Assembly: GCA_051453625.1 (NCBI GenBank)
Contig: JBOZIK010000001.1
Span: 215,701,521 to 215,765,520, forward strand
Length of the DNA: 64,000 bases
Origin: Welwitschia mirabilis
Lineage: Eukaryota > Gnetophyta > Gnetopsida > Welwitschiales
Reading direction: 5' to 3'
This document shows positions 23,130 through 34,500 of this stretch, in pieces. Each line of letters starts with the position of its first letter. Position 1 is the first letter of the stretch. Made by a program: the position numbers and the translations under genes. The notes under the pieces are model-generated. The model worked only from the letters and a program-made list of their open reading frames with translations. It did no database searches and was not told where the DNA came from.

Positions 23130-23660
23130 AGAACCATGAAAGAGGAGACCCGTTCGCCTTTTCGAGGGTCCATACCAAGGAACATAAGTTGGGGTTTTGC
23201 TTATGAAAACGTCTCAAAATGAATGCCGTAGTGCGCCCACGACCACACGTCGTTTCGAAAAGTTGGCGCTGCAGACTGCGCAAAAATTTTTGCCTTTTTT
23301 AAAAACTATGAAAGGTCTTGGGTACTAGTCCAAAAGAGGCATTGCCTAAGTTTTTAAATGTCGAACGCCGTTTCCGGGGGATCGAACCCGGGTCGCCCGC
23401 GTGACAGGCGGGAATACTCACCACTATACTACAACGACTTAAGGTATGGTGTTGTCTGACTGTTTTTATTGGAGACGCGAACTAGTTGAATTTCGAAAAC
23501 TTAAACCTGAGCGGACTTTACATAACGATTCTTAAAATAACGTCCGAGAGTAAATGGTTTTTTGATATTTCTTATTTTGCATTCCACTCCGTTTCTAGTC
23601 TTCTTGTTGTTTTACCTTCGGTTTAACTCATCTACACGACGTTAAATTGCAATCTAAAGA
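23130..23660. other. CG-rich island around the tRNA-Asp-like gene
   Basis: By hand count about 35 CG dinucleotides fall in this 530-bp stretch, while flanking kilobases have only a few each. It includes GCCGTAGTGCGCCC, CACACGTCGTTTCGAAA and GGCGCTGCAGACTGCGC. Elsewhere in the window decay seems to have removed CG, so this piece is either unmethylated and constrained or a recent arrival. Apart from the tRNA-like sequence I recognise nothing in it; it does not match the 5S, U6 or U3 patterns I know. Confidence 0.75.
23366..23438 (-). tRNA. tRNA-Asp (GTC), slightly degenerate
   Basis: Read on the minus strand, the sequence starts GTCGTTGTAGTATAGTGGTG and has a perfect anticodon arm, CCCGC-CTGTCAC-GCGGG, with anticodon GTC. 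The T-arm follows (CCGGG stem, TTCGATC) and then the acceptor return with discriminator G. It matches the nuclear plant tRNA-Asp type, not the chloroplast one, which begins GGGATTG. Two oddities: an extra C after the T-loop makes it 73 nt rather than 72, and the base of the acceptor stem has a G-A mismatch. CCA is not encoded, as usual in plants. The nearest T-run that could stop Pol III on the minus strand is about 30 bases downstream. It may be a decaying copy or still be transcribed. Confidence 0.85.
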
Positions 23661-23675
23661 TTTCGTTAAGTAATC

Positions 23676-23929
23676 CCTGACACAATCTCTATAAACATAT
23701 CTTCACACTCTCTCATCACTTCCACATCACATATTCTTAATGCAAAAACATANNNNNNNNNNNNNNNNNNNNNNNNNNNNNNNNNNNNNNNNNNNNNNNN
23801 NNNNNNNNNNNNNNNNNNNNNNNNNNNNNNNNNNNNNNNNNNNNNNNNNNNNCCTGACACAATCTCTATAAACATATCTTCACACTCTCTCATCACTTCC
23901 ACATCACATATTCTTAATGCAAAAACATA
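23676..23929. other. 100-N gap (23753-23852) bracketed by an exact 77-bp direct repeat
   Basis: The 77 bases at 23676-23752 recur at 23853-23929. Two other gaps show the same thing with the same length. This is most simply two contigs that share an unmerged overlap, so the real sequence probably holds one copy and no gap. The open frame that crosses it (23666-23902, minus) is an artefact. Confidence 0.85.
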
Positions 23930-25240
23930 GGGTTTTTACATACACAATCAAAGTTAATTATATAAAAGTAAAATAAAGGATATATACTAGGAAAACACTA
24001 CGTCGTCGTCCATATTTAAAACAAAATTTATAAGTGGTTGGTAAAGAAAGTATTCACTAATATCTTAGATCTCAGCTATCTTATTTAATTTTTAGATTTG
24101 ATACCCACTTAGATTATTGGAAACAATCTTTAATAAAAATTATCATTGACCAGTTACATGCATTTTAACTAAATTTCACCTAAATGAATCTAATGTCTCT
24201 TATGGTAGAATTTCACCTAAACTACATGAACCTAATGTCTCTTGTGGTGGTATAAACCTAGCTTTAATTTTATTTTACAAACTTAGTGATACGCTTTTCA
24301 TTTCCATAAATATGTACAACCATCATACAGTTAGGATTGTTGCATATGTTTCTCCATACAATCATTAAGTAATAAAAGCATTTCAATAATTTACTTCGGT
24401 TTGATTTTGTGTCATTAGGTATAATAGTTTTATCGAAAAGAATCATAGTTAATAAATAACATAGTAAACCTAATTAAGAGTTTTTGTTTATTTTTTAGTG
24501 ACTTAAACCTAAATTAATGAATCTCAACTATTTTTTATAAAATTTTCCTATTTACTACCTAAATATTTTGTAGTTGCAAATTTATTAACACCAAACCTTT
24601 GGTTTGTCATTATGACTTTTTGTTTACGTCATTTACTATATCATTTTCTTATTTTTTTCTCTAGATGCAATTGGAAAATTAGTTATCTTCAATTTATGCT
24701 TAAGAAATCATTATTACATTTTATTTTATATTATGCATCTTTCTTACATTTTTCATATTTATTATCACCTTAAAAGTCAATCAATTAACTATTTAAATAC
24801 TATTGCTTTTGACATTAATGCATTGTATCCATGCATTCAAAGCATACCCAGGCAATGTTTTTGGTATAAATCACAAGTTAAACCTAAACATTTGATGATC
24901 AATTACTAGGCTAATTAGGGCCATATAGGGGTTTTTACATAGCTAAGCAAACCAAGGAGCTTGATGATTGTGGTATAGTTTTTCATGAATTAACTTCCTT
25001 AGAAAAAATTATATAAACATCAAACCAGTGACCTTGATGAGTGTGGTATAGTTTTCCATGAATTAACTTCCTCAGAAAAAATTATAATAAACATTACTCT
25101 TTCATGTTTATAAGTCATCAATCCTATGTAAACACACTCATATTAGAAATATAATTGTATTCATCTCAATAAAACTTAAAGTACTAAAGGAGGCATCAAT
25201 GATAGTATATTAATAAAAACATTAGAGGTCATGATAACCT
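23930..25240. other. AT-rich sequence with two small duplications
   Basis: A duplication of about 40 bp lies at 24173-24250 (AATTTCACCTAAA ... CTAATGTCTCTT.TGGT twice). A 73-bp one lies at 24960-25100 (TTGATGA.TGTGGTATAGTTT at 24961 and 25034, each followed by ATGAATTAACTTCCT.AGAAAA). No coding was seen on either strand that I can assign, although the copia integrase remnant that follows makes decayed pol likely. Confidence 0.5.
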
Positions 25241-25620
25241 ATTTCCAGAATTTTACTGTAATGTCTACATTTTCTAATATGCATTTAGTCATTTCACATA
25301 ATATGATATTATTCCTCTGTATCACACCATTCTAAAATGGGAAGCATGCAATTGTATATTGTCTTTAGTATATCTAAAAATATCTTTAATACACATTCTG
25401 CACTATTATCAATCTATAAATTTGCAAATTTTATATAATGTACACTTTGTACAAGATCACATAATTTTATGAATAATTCCTACACTTCCCTCTTGCATTT
25501 AATGAGATGTACCTATACCATTATAGTAAAATCAACTAGAAAAGATACTTAATAATTAAAAACACCATTTTTACTAGCATCAAGAGCCAAAATTTACCCA
25601 AAATTTTACATTGAGATTTA
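25240..25620 (-). pseudogene. Ty1/copia integrase core remnant
   Basis: Minus-strand reading gives RLDNSAECVLKIFLDILK and, after a short spacer, PF*NGVIQRNN followed by LCEMTKCILENVD. Copia integrase has the S/R-DNGGEY block, the catalytic Asp, and then PxQNGVAERKNRTI. The stop replaces the Gln of QNG (CAG to TAG), and GG of DNGGE is now SA. The order and spacing of the two blocks are diagnostic even though the element is dead. The neighbouring gag and reverse transcriptase parts could not be identified, so the element is heavily fragmented. Confidence 0.6.
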
Positions 25621-28190
25621 CCTAACTTTATATCCATTATTAATGAAAAACATATTAATTTTCAATATTATAAGTATAAAATTCATCATTAATTATAACA
25701 TTTTATTATGTATTTTTGTTTTTAGTTTACTAATAGCTAGGTAGGAACACTTTTATCTCAACGTAGTTAAAGCTAAATCATAATTAATTAAATTCACTAC
25801 TTTAAATAAATTACTACTAGTATTTAATTGTTTAGGAAAACTAAAATCAATACACTAAGAAACTAAGTATTGATTTTATAATCATAATCTACAATCTCTT
25901 CCTTAGATGTGAATTTACAAAAATTCAAATCATGATCCACAAATCATAACTTACATATCTATGTTGATCTTGTGACTTCTTAATTCTTTGCTTCTTGTAT
26001 TGCTTCTCATTTTGCATATCCTTTTTCTGTAACATCTTCTTTCATACCTTTTCTTATTTTCTATTCTTCAAATAATATTAGTAGCTCTGTGTTGCATACC
26101 CTCCTTTTAATCTAAGAATTGATACCCCAATATTTTCCTTGTTTCTATTACATTCTCATTCATTATTTCTCAAGTATTTTATATAATGGACACATTCCAT
26201 GATATCTTCATTTAACTTCTTACCATTATCATTCTTCATTTCTTCTTTCATTTTTAAGATAACATACACATACAATTATTCATAGGAACACATTTTTTTT
26301 AAAAAGTTATTAAATATTCATACAAATGTCTTAGAATAACTTGAAAGGGATTTTCTCATATATATTATTATTTTTATGTTATAACCTTTATGTTCATGAT
26401 TTCTAAACGTCTTTACATCTTGAATCCATCTTCCTAACAAAATCACATATGAAATCACTTATTTTTATCTTTAGAGTATTTTCCTTTATCAAGAACATTC
26501 TCAAGCTAGTTATTTTGTTTTATCTTGAAACTACTTCAATTTGGCCCAAAGGGATCTAACATGTGATATTTATTTCCTCAGAGTAGTAATGGAAGGTGCT
26601 ACAAACAATAATTAAATCTAAATTAAAATTCTATGTTCCATGTCCATTTGGTAGAATTAAAAAGCCAAGTACAATGATATGCTTTCATTCCCTATAATTA
26701 TATGTTTCCTTCAATATGTGTGTTTTAGATATTTGGTTCATTGAGAAATCTACATTTTTAATAGGCATATTTGATAGGAGACATGCATTGTTTTAGTTAT
26801 TCTCAAGTGTCATTGTATTAAAATTTCTTATTATAATCTTGTGAAATAACATGAGTTATGTAAGGTTCTCTTTTATGAATAAAGTTCGAGAAAATAAAAA
26901 TTTGTTCATTTAAAATTCTAAACTTTAATAAGCATGATCTCCTTATCAAGATGGCTCTAACAATATGAAATTATCCATTTAAAATTTAAGTTAGTATAAT
27001 AAATTGACATGAGTGTGTGGAAAATAAATAATTAAATTCAAGTGAAAGATAAATTTATTAATGTATATTTTACTCAAGAAATTCATTTCTCAAGCATAAG
27101 AATGAATTTTCAAGAATATCTTGATTGAATTGAATGAATTAGAAATGATAAACTGCAAATGTTATAAATTACATACATAGTTATGTCCATGATGAATAAA
27201 GGATTATAATTTTGATAATTATTTAATTATATCATGTTACAAAATTAGTTACTATAACTAAAATCCTAAAAACTATGAAGTTTATGACTTAAATAAATTA
27301 CGTTTACTTCTATCAAGAATTACATAATTATATGAATACTTACATATACTGTATTGATCTAAACTTTAACATCTTAAAAATAATATTATATTTTACGACT
27401 ATTTTGAATTATTCACATCTTGTTAGAAGAACAAAATTCTGTCTTATGGAATATATGCCATCAGTTCTCAGAAGTGAATTCTATGGCTAAATTACATGGC
27501 ATGAGGTCTTAGACATGTAATAGAGAAGTAGAATTACTTCCTTATTAGACTTTTATAGATACTTCAAAAATAAATTATAACATAGTCATCATTTCCAAGA
27601 ATCCCCTAATACATGATGTTAATCCTTATAGGAATTATATTAATTTTTCATATTTATACCCATGTTATAGATACAACATTTATATATCTATCAAATTCAT
27701 CATAATAGATTTTATTTTTTTTTCCCTATAATTATTGTTTATGAATTATTCTTAAATATTGTGTTGTACATGTAGGGAAGAAGTGTTTTAAGAAAGTTAA
27801 TTTGAGTGTTTCTCATGTTGTAATTTTAGAAAGAGGTACCATTCTCTAGCATTTCATTTAACTATATCACTAAAAAGAACAAGTATGGAATTATCAATTT
27901 GATTAGAAGGGTAATCTCCAAAGACATTATCACAATCCATCCCTTATAAGGGCCATGTATTAGCTTATACATTACATTAACTAATATATTATTAACCTAG
28001 CAAAACCTAGAGGATACATTAGTAGCATTCTTAATATACCTTACAAACATAATTAAGACTCAAACTATGACTTTTCGTAATTACTAACATCCTAGTTTTA
28101 AAACTATTATTAGGATTTTTCCATAACATGAGCATTGCGAATTGTTTAAAGAATTAAAGATTAATTAATTTCTCCTTTCAAAATTTTAAT
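25621..28190. other. AT-rich sequence, nothing recognised
   Basis: This is probably the continuation of decayed copia sequence on the minus strand (toward gag), but no block could be matched with confidence. No RNA gene or tandem repeat was noticed. Confidence 0.35.
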
Positions 28191-29420
28191 TTATTAAAAT
28201 ATTCCACCTTTAAAAAACATATTTTTACCTTTTTATTTCATCTTTTGAAAGCTTATCATTTTTGAAAGCAATAGTAAAATGACTCATCAGGCTTAAAGGA
28301 AATGAACTTCTGAAATTTCTTCCATTATTATATTTTTAAAAATAATAAAAGTTTATGTTATACGTACATTTAATTAAGGGATTTCACTTTTGATAAAACC
28401 AATTTTCCCTTTTTATTTTAGCTTTAAAAAGTTTAGGCACTTCCAGAAGTAGTGCTAAAAAAGCTCACTAGGTTTAAAGAGTGTGAAATTTTTATATCCT
28501 TCCATTACAATTTTTTCTTACAAGATAAAATAAAACTTTTACATAAATTTATTATATAATTAAACTAGAAATATGTTAAACTTATATTTTACAAAATAAT
28601 ACATTTATTATATAGAATTAAAATTTCATTCTTTTACTGCTATGACTTTTCTTTTAAAGAGACAATTGTTTTCAAAAGTAATGAAGAAATCTATAGAAAT
28701 AAAGTCCCTTTATAAGTGAATTTATTTAAGGGTTTTCACTTTTGTTAAAACTAGTATTCACCTTTTTATTTCCACTTCCAAAAGTTTAGGCTCTTTGAAA
28801 AGCGGTGTTAAAAAGGCTTGCTAGATCTAAAGAAAGTGAAGTTCCTAGTTTCTGTTATTATAGAGTCTTTTAAAAGATAATATATAAATTTTACATATAT
28901 CTATTATAGAAACAAACTAGAAATAAATTAAACTTATATTTTACAACCATAATAGATTTATTAGATAGAATTACAATTTTATTCTTTTATTACTATAACT
29001 TTTCTTTTACAAAAACAACTGTTTCCAAAAGAAATGACTAAAGTTACAAAAATAAAGCTCATTGATGAGTGAATTTATTTAAGGTTTTTACTTATATTAA
29101 AATATATATTTGCCTATTTATTTTAGCTTTTTAAAGTTTAGAAACTTTTGAGAGTAGTGCTAAAAAGGCTTATCAGTTTTAATGAAAGTGCAATTTCTAG
29201 TTTCTTTTATTATAAAGTATTTTAAAAGATAATATGAAACTTTTACATAGATTTATTATGGAAATGAACTAGAAGTCTATTAAACTTATATTTTACAGAC
29301 ACAAAGATTTATTACATGGAGCTAAAATTTTATTCTTTTACTATTGTAATTTTTTCTTCTATAGAGATAACTAATGCTATAAATAATATGATAATCTATA
29401 AAAATAAATTCAACCCTAGA
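28190..29420 (+). repeat. 352-bp tandem repeat array
   Basis: Three tandem units share, in order, TTATTTAAGGG(T)TTTCACTTTT, CCTTTTTATTT.AGCTT, AGTAGTGCTAAAAAGGCTT, ACTAGAAATA.ATTAAACTTATATTTTACA and TTTATTCTTTTACT. The TTCACT phase word is at 28383 and 28735, and its TTTACT form is at 29087, so the period is 352 bp both times. A half unit precedes them near 28196-28370. A more decayed fragment lies near 29999-30085 (CTTTTTTATTTTATCTTTTAAAAG). Divergence between units is substantial, so it is an old satellite-like array. It is non-coding. Confidence 0.8.
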
Positions 29421-32400
29421 AGAAAACATTTTAAATTTTTTCAAATACTTCTAAAATAGAAAAATGTTTTAACTGAAGTGCAACTAAATAAAACAAATAA
29501 AAATGCATTAAAAATTAAATATTCTTGTATAAAATAAGCTCTAACTGAGTACCTAATAATACAAAGTGCAAAAATAAAACTAAATCTATCATCTTTAAGT
29601 CTACAATCTCAGTAAAAATAGAATAATTAAAAAAAACATTTTTAAAGCACAAATTAAATTTAGTCCTAACACTTTTATGTCTAAATAATTTAAAAACAAA
29701 TAAACTCGAATGGAAAGAAAGGAAGATGGTTTACAGAGCTAGTAAGCTTATATATAAGCAAAATAAGTATTAAAAAAAGGTAGAAATAACAAGAAAAGCA
29801 AGGGTTTTTTAATATCACAGCCCATTTTCAAAGCTTTATAGGTAGTGCTGAAATTAAAGAATAACTTACAAGCTCAAAACTGAGTCTTAAAGCTAGGATT
29901 TAAATCTACAAATCAAAATTTTGTAAACTATTTCTTTTTATAATCTATAACACACTTGCAATAAAAAGACTAGAATTACCTATTCTAAACCATTTCACTT
30001 TTTTATTTTATCTTTTAAAAGTTTAAGTACTTCTGCAAGTATCACTAAAAAGGCTTATGGAGTTAACGAAATGCTAAAGCTAACACCTGCGTCTATAAGA
30101 AATCCTAATAGTATTAATATTGAGCCCTTTTTCCCCTTTTAATAAGCATTTTAAATGTTTTAAGAACTTTTTAAAGATGATTTAAAAGGTTTTATGGGGC
30201 TAAAAAAGACTAAATATAAAAGAAGAAGAATAAGAATGTCGAAAAATAAAAAAAGAATCAATAAGGGTTTTTTAAGAACTTTGATGGAGGTTGTTAAAAA
30301 CTTTAGAGTAAAAGAAAAATAAAAATACAAATTATTCATGGCTCACTACAACTTATTTATATAACTCTCTCTTAGATATGCATGCCAACCCATCTATTTA
30401 AATATTTAATTAATTTCTTTATTAAGATTTAAACTTTTGACCTATCATTCAATATTATTTTAATTAAACTACTAAAACATACCTTTTTTTTGTTTTTCTC
30501 TTTATTTTTATTACTTTTATTTGGTACTAATATTTATATAAAATAAAGTACATAAATACCTATACTTAGAATTCTTTTAAGATAAGCAAAAAACATAGAA
30601 ACACCAACTTAGCAATTAGAGACTGCAAACATAGATTACAAAAAGGTTTATATTTTTTTACAATTATTTACAAGTAATAAAATGTTCAAACAATTAAGTT
30701 CATAGAAATAGAATTCATGCAACATGCAATAAATATTTAAGATATTGAGTATGAGCAAATTGTTGAGCTTCAACCTTTAGAAAAGAAAAGAAAAGTACTT
30801 AAGCACTTTTTGATAACATCATCAATTGATGAGATAACTTGCTTTACAGCTCGAACAACTACAAATAATAAAGTGTATGAGAACTATATATAACATAGTT
30901 CCCAGTATATCCGAAGTTGTAAGGAGGGGATTAAATAAAAGACCTAAGACTTTCAAATCAAGATGTAAGATAAGTGATTAAATCTTTTCGATTTAAAAGT
31001 AAGGCTTCATATTCCTTAATTAAATTTATGTTCTTCTAAATTTAGATTCTAGCAATATAAATATGCTGTACCTAGGAGGGATTTTATATAACAATTTGCA
31101 TAATTTTACTCTTTCTTCCTCACACTTTCCTTTCATGATCATGGAAGTCTAATAAAGGGTTCTTCTTCCTAAAGTTTACACAACTAGTTATATTAGTCAG
31201 TTTTTAATTCTTCTTTTTAATAAGTGAAGCCTAAAACTTTAGCTTTATTTTAGGGCTTAAAGAAAATTTTCCCTAAACTTATAGGTTTGAGAAATCTAAT
31301 TTAGGTTCAAGAGGTTTTAGACCAAAATGGAGGTTTTTGAAAGATGAAAAACTTCTCATTACTTTAAATTGATCAATAAATCACATAGAAAACATTTTTG
31401 AGTAAAGAAATCAGTTAAAAATAATAAGAAATTATAAAAAATAGGTTATATTAATACAGAAATAAAAAAGTTATAGTAATAATAAAAATAGATATCCTAA
31501 GTCATATCTACACTTTTAGCCAAAAATTAGATTATAAAGATTAAGCACTTTAAAATTTTTATAGAGTAGAATTGAAAAAGGATTCTTAAGAAAATAATAA
31601 AAACTCAAGGTGTCAAGAGATTATAAATAGCAAGATAGATAAGATGTCAAAGTTAATAATGAAATTTTTCCTAATCCTCCATCTCACACCTAGCCATTGG
31701 GAATAAAAAAATTAATAATTCTTTATAGAAAAAATTGATATTTTAAAGCAATTCAAATTTGTTAACTAAGAAAATTTATGAAAAAAAAATCTCATAATAA
31801 GTAAGCATAGAGCCTATATATTTTTAATCTTAATTTTGTATAATTATTATAAGTTTGAAAAAAAAAACATTGGGCCTTTTAAGTATAGATGCAATAGAAA
31901 TGTATAAAAACTTTATATTGTTTCATGTCTCAATTTCAAATACCATGTTTTACGTCTTTTTGAAAGGAAAGAGAATTCATCAAAATGAGTTCAAAGAAGT
32001 TTCTTTTTTACATCATTATTTAGAATTATATAAGAGATAGAATCTTGTTATTATGGATTGATGTATTGACGAATATTTTGCATAAGATGAAATAGAGGCA
32101 TGTTATGATACATATAAACATGTAGGACATGGAGTATTTTATAAGGTGAAGTGAATATCATGTTTTAGTGTGCATTATAAGGATTATTATTAACGTTAAC
32201 ATTTTAATTCACATATATGTTAAAATTAACATTATAACTAAATTTAACAAATAATAAATATCTTAAGTATAAGCTATGGATAACATGCCTACGTAATAAG
32301 ACAATGAAGAGAAGAAGGAAGAAGAATCTAAAAAGCAATCTCATCATGAATGATCAAACTAAAGAAGAGTAACTCAATAAGAAACATAATCAGAAGTTCA

Positions 32401-32439
32401 TATGATGGTATGTAAACAAGAAGAAAAACCAAGTAGTTT
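29421..32439. other. AT-rich sequence, nothing firmly recognised
   Basis: Apart from scattered fragments of the 352-bp repeat up to about 30200, no feature could be supported. The plus-strand frame at 31855-32040 (61 codons, begins MKKKTLGLLS) lies upstream of a copia polymerase remnant in the same orientation. It could be a piece of that element, but it shows no known motif. From 32330 to 32440 acidic, charged text suits the linker between copia integrase and reverse transcriptase. Confidence 0.35.
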
Positions 32440-32479
32440 TTCAAATATATAGCCTACATCTCTCAAGTAAAACCTAAGA

Positions 32480-33240
32480 ACTTCAATGAAGTAGAAAGTA
32501 ATGAAAGTTGGATGCTAGCTATGTAAGAAGAGTTGAATCAATTTGAAAGATATACTATTTATAAGTTAGTTATAAGGCCATTAGATAAACCAATAATAGG
32601 CACAAAATGGATATTCATAAACAAAATAGATGAAAATTGAAACATAATTAGAAACAAACTAAGATTAGTGACCAAAGAATACAAATAGCAAGAAGGAATT
32701 GACTTCAAGAAAATCTTTTGACCAATAGCATGCATGGAGGCAATTAGGATGATTTTAGAATTTTGATGTATCAAAATGTTTAAGCTTTACAAAATAGATG
32801 TTAAAAGTTCCTTCTTGAATGGAGTTCTACAAGAAGAGTTATATGTTGAGCAACCTAAAGAATTTACTAATTCTTGTAATGTACACTATGTTTATAAGTT
32901 GAAAAAGGCTCTCTATAGTTTTAAATAAGCTCAAAGATCTTGGTATATAATAAATTTAGATAGTTAATTAAAAATGATTTCAAAATAGGTACATCTAATG
33001 TTACATTAGTTATCAAGATTAATGGCAATAATTTACTATTATATAAATCTATGTGAATGATATTATATTTGATGCTAATCATAAGTTCTTATGTAAGAAG
33101 TGTGCTAAGATAAGATAGGACAAATTTGAAATAAGCCTCATGGATAACTAAGCAACTTCTTAGGTGTAGAATTTGTGTAATATAGAGAAGATACATTCAT
33201 TATTGAGACTAAGTATATTAATAATCTATTAGCCAGATAT
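32480..33240 (+). pseudogene. Ty1/copia reverse transcriptase remnant
   Basis: Plus-strand blocks in order: NESWMLAM*EEL, KPIIGTKWIFINK (the IGTKW entry block of copia RT), QEGIDFKKIF, KIDVKSSFLNG, LYVEQPKEF, HYVYKLKKALY, then YVND at 33050-33061 where the catalytic YVDD is expected. Stops mostly replace Trp, Gln or Arg codons. The family normally copies element RNA into DNA in virus-like particles, but this copy cannot be functional: it has more than ten stops, frame slips after 32940, and Asn in place of a catalytic Asp. RNase H follows in the normal order, so this was one pol gene. Confidence 0.85.
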
Positions 33241-33244
33241 GGGT

Positions 33245-33960
33245 TATAGGATATTAAGGCAAAAGACACACATATGAACTAAGGCATCAAATTGAATAAA
33301 GATAAACATGGTAAGAAGATTAATCAAAAGTTATACCAAGGTATGATTAGTAGTTTACTTTATCTTACTACTAGTAGGCTAGATATCATATTAAGTATAG
33401 TCACTTGTGCTCATTATAAAACTGATCCTATAGAATCACATCTTACTACTATTAATAGAATATTTCATTAGTTAAAGGGTACTACTAATTGAATCCTTTG
33501 GTACTTAAAGGACTTCTATCTTAATCTAGTTGGGTATTGTGGCATAGATCAGGTAGGTTGCAAGAATGATAGAAGAAGTACAAGTGGAATTTACTACCTA
33601 TTAGTATAGTGTTTAGTATCATGAATAAATAAGTAGTAAAATTTAACTGCACTCTTAATTGCCAACACAGAGTACATTGTTGTTAGAAGTTATTATGCAT
33701 AAGTGCTCTGGGTAAAGCAAACATTGAATACTTTGGGTTCAAAATGGAAAATGTTCTAATTTATTATAACAATAAGAATGTAATCAAAATACCTAAGAAT
33801 CCTATCCAACACTGTAGAATAAAACATATTAAAATTAGACATCATTTTCTTTAAGAACATGTGCAAAATGTGGATATTAGATAGATGATTAATTTGTTGA
33901 TATGTTCAACAATAAGTTAAGTGGAGAATAGTTCTTTAAGCTCCATAAAAACTTAAAAAT
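33245..33960 (+). pseudogene. Ty1/copia RNase H and pol C-terminus remnant
   Basis: This continues the reverse transcriptase remnant. Recognisable blocks are GMISSLLYLTTSRLDI, ESHLTTINRIF, GTTN*ILWYLKDF, LVGYCGIDQVGCKNDRRST-type text (the Asp-rich RNase H start followed by the RSTSG block at about 33566), then LIANTEYIV and, near the end, NPIQHCRIKHIKIRHHF. The last is the conserved copia C-terminal HxRxKHIxIRxHF block. The first catalytic Asp is now Cys or Gly, depending on alignment. The region downstream (33960-34500) should hold the polypurine tract and 3' LTR. Confidence 0.85.
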
Positions 33961-34179
33961 TAGGTAATTAGGTAATCTATAGGTAACTTCCCTCTAATCT
34001 AAACTTAACATATCACTTGTGTTGTTACGTATGAGTTGAGATTAATAGAAGTGATACTTGAAGTTTAAATTGAGATAGCATTTTGTTTTGAAATACTTAA
34101 GGAAGTTTTTGGTGATTAATAGAATTAACTTATACTACTCTTAGTCTTGTAATTTTTAAGTTAAAATTTCCAATGATAT

Positions 34180-34500
34180 CACTAGAAATAGAAAATTTAG
34201 ACATTTTTAGCATTATAGGGTAAATGTATTTTTGAAGTACAAACATCTATGATAAAGACATATTTCTACAGTGCAAATATCTTTAGCTGTTTATGATCAT
34301 AAATTTAAAGCAAACTAGGATAAATGTCTTACAAACAAATAGACATCTATTTAATTTATTTTAGATGTCTTTAATAAAAGTAAATGTCTTTTCCACTTCT
34401 AGGTAAAAGTTTAAGTATTTAATAGGCAAACATCTTTTAGTATCATAGATGTCTCTAATCATTATTTTAGGCATCTTTTAGATACATCTTTAATACAATA
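34180..34500 (+). repeat. cluster of ACATCT / AGATGTCT motifs
   Basis: Many short words of the family AAACATCT, AGACAT, AATGTCTT and AGATGTCT, including both orientations, lie about 20-40 bases apart. The placement just after copia RNase H suggests a 3' LTR. The same motif, mostly in the opposite orientation, is clustered in the LTR-like copies A, B and C, but the surrounding text does not otherwise match them. Confidence 0.4.

Noticed and set aside
23366-23438. Chloroplast-derived tRNA-Asp insertion
   Set aside because: The acceptor and D-arm sequence are of the nuclear plant type (GTCGTTGTAGTATAGTGG), not the plastid type (GGGATTG...).
23666-23902. 78-codon minus-strand frame with a repeated MEVMRECEDMFIEIVS
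   Set aside because: The apparent protein repeat comes from the 77-bp duplicated contig end on both sides of a gap.
28190-29420. CRISPR-like or direct-repeat array
   Set aside because: The 352-bp units are whole tandem units without spacers, and the window is eukaryotic.
31855-32040. 61-codon frame upstream of the copia polymerase remnant as a separate gene
   Set aside because: No recognisable motif. It is more likely part of the same decayed element or chance, so it was mentioned only in the region note.
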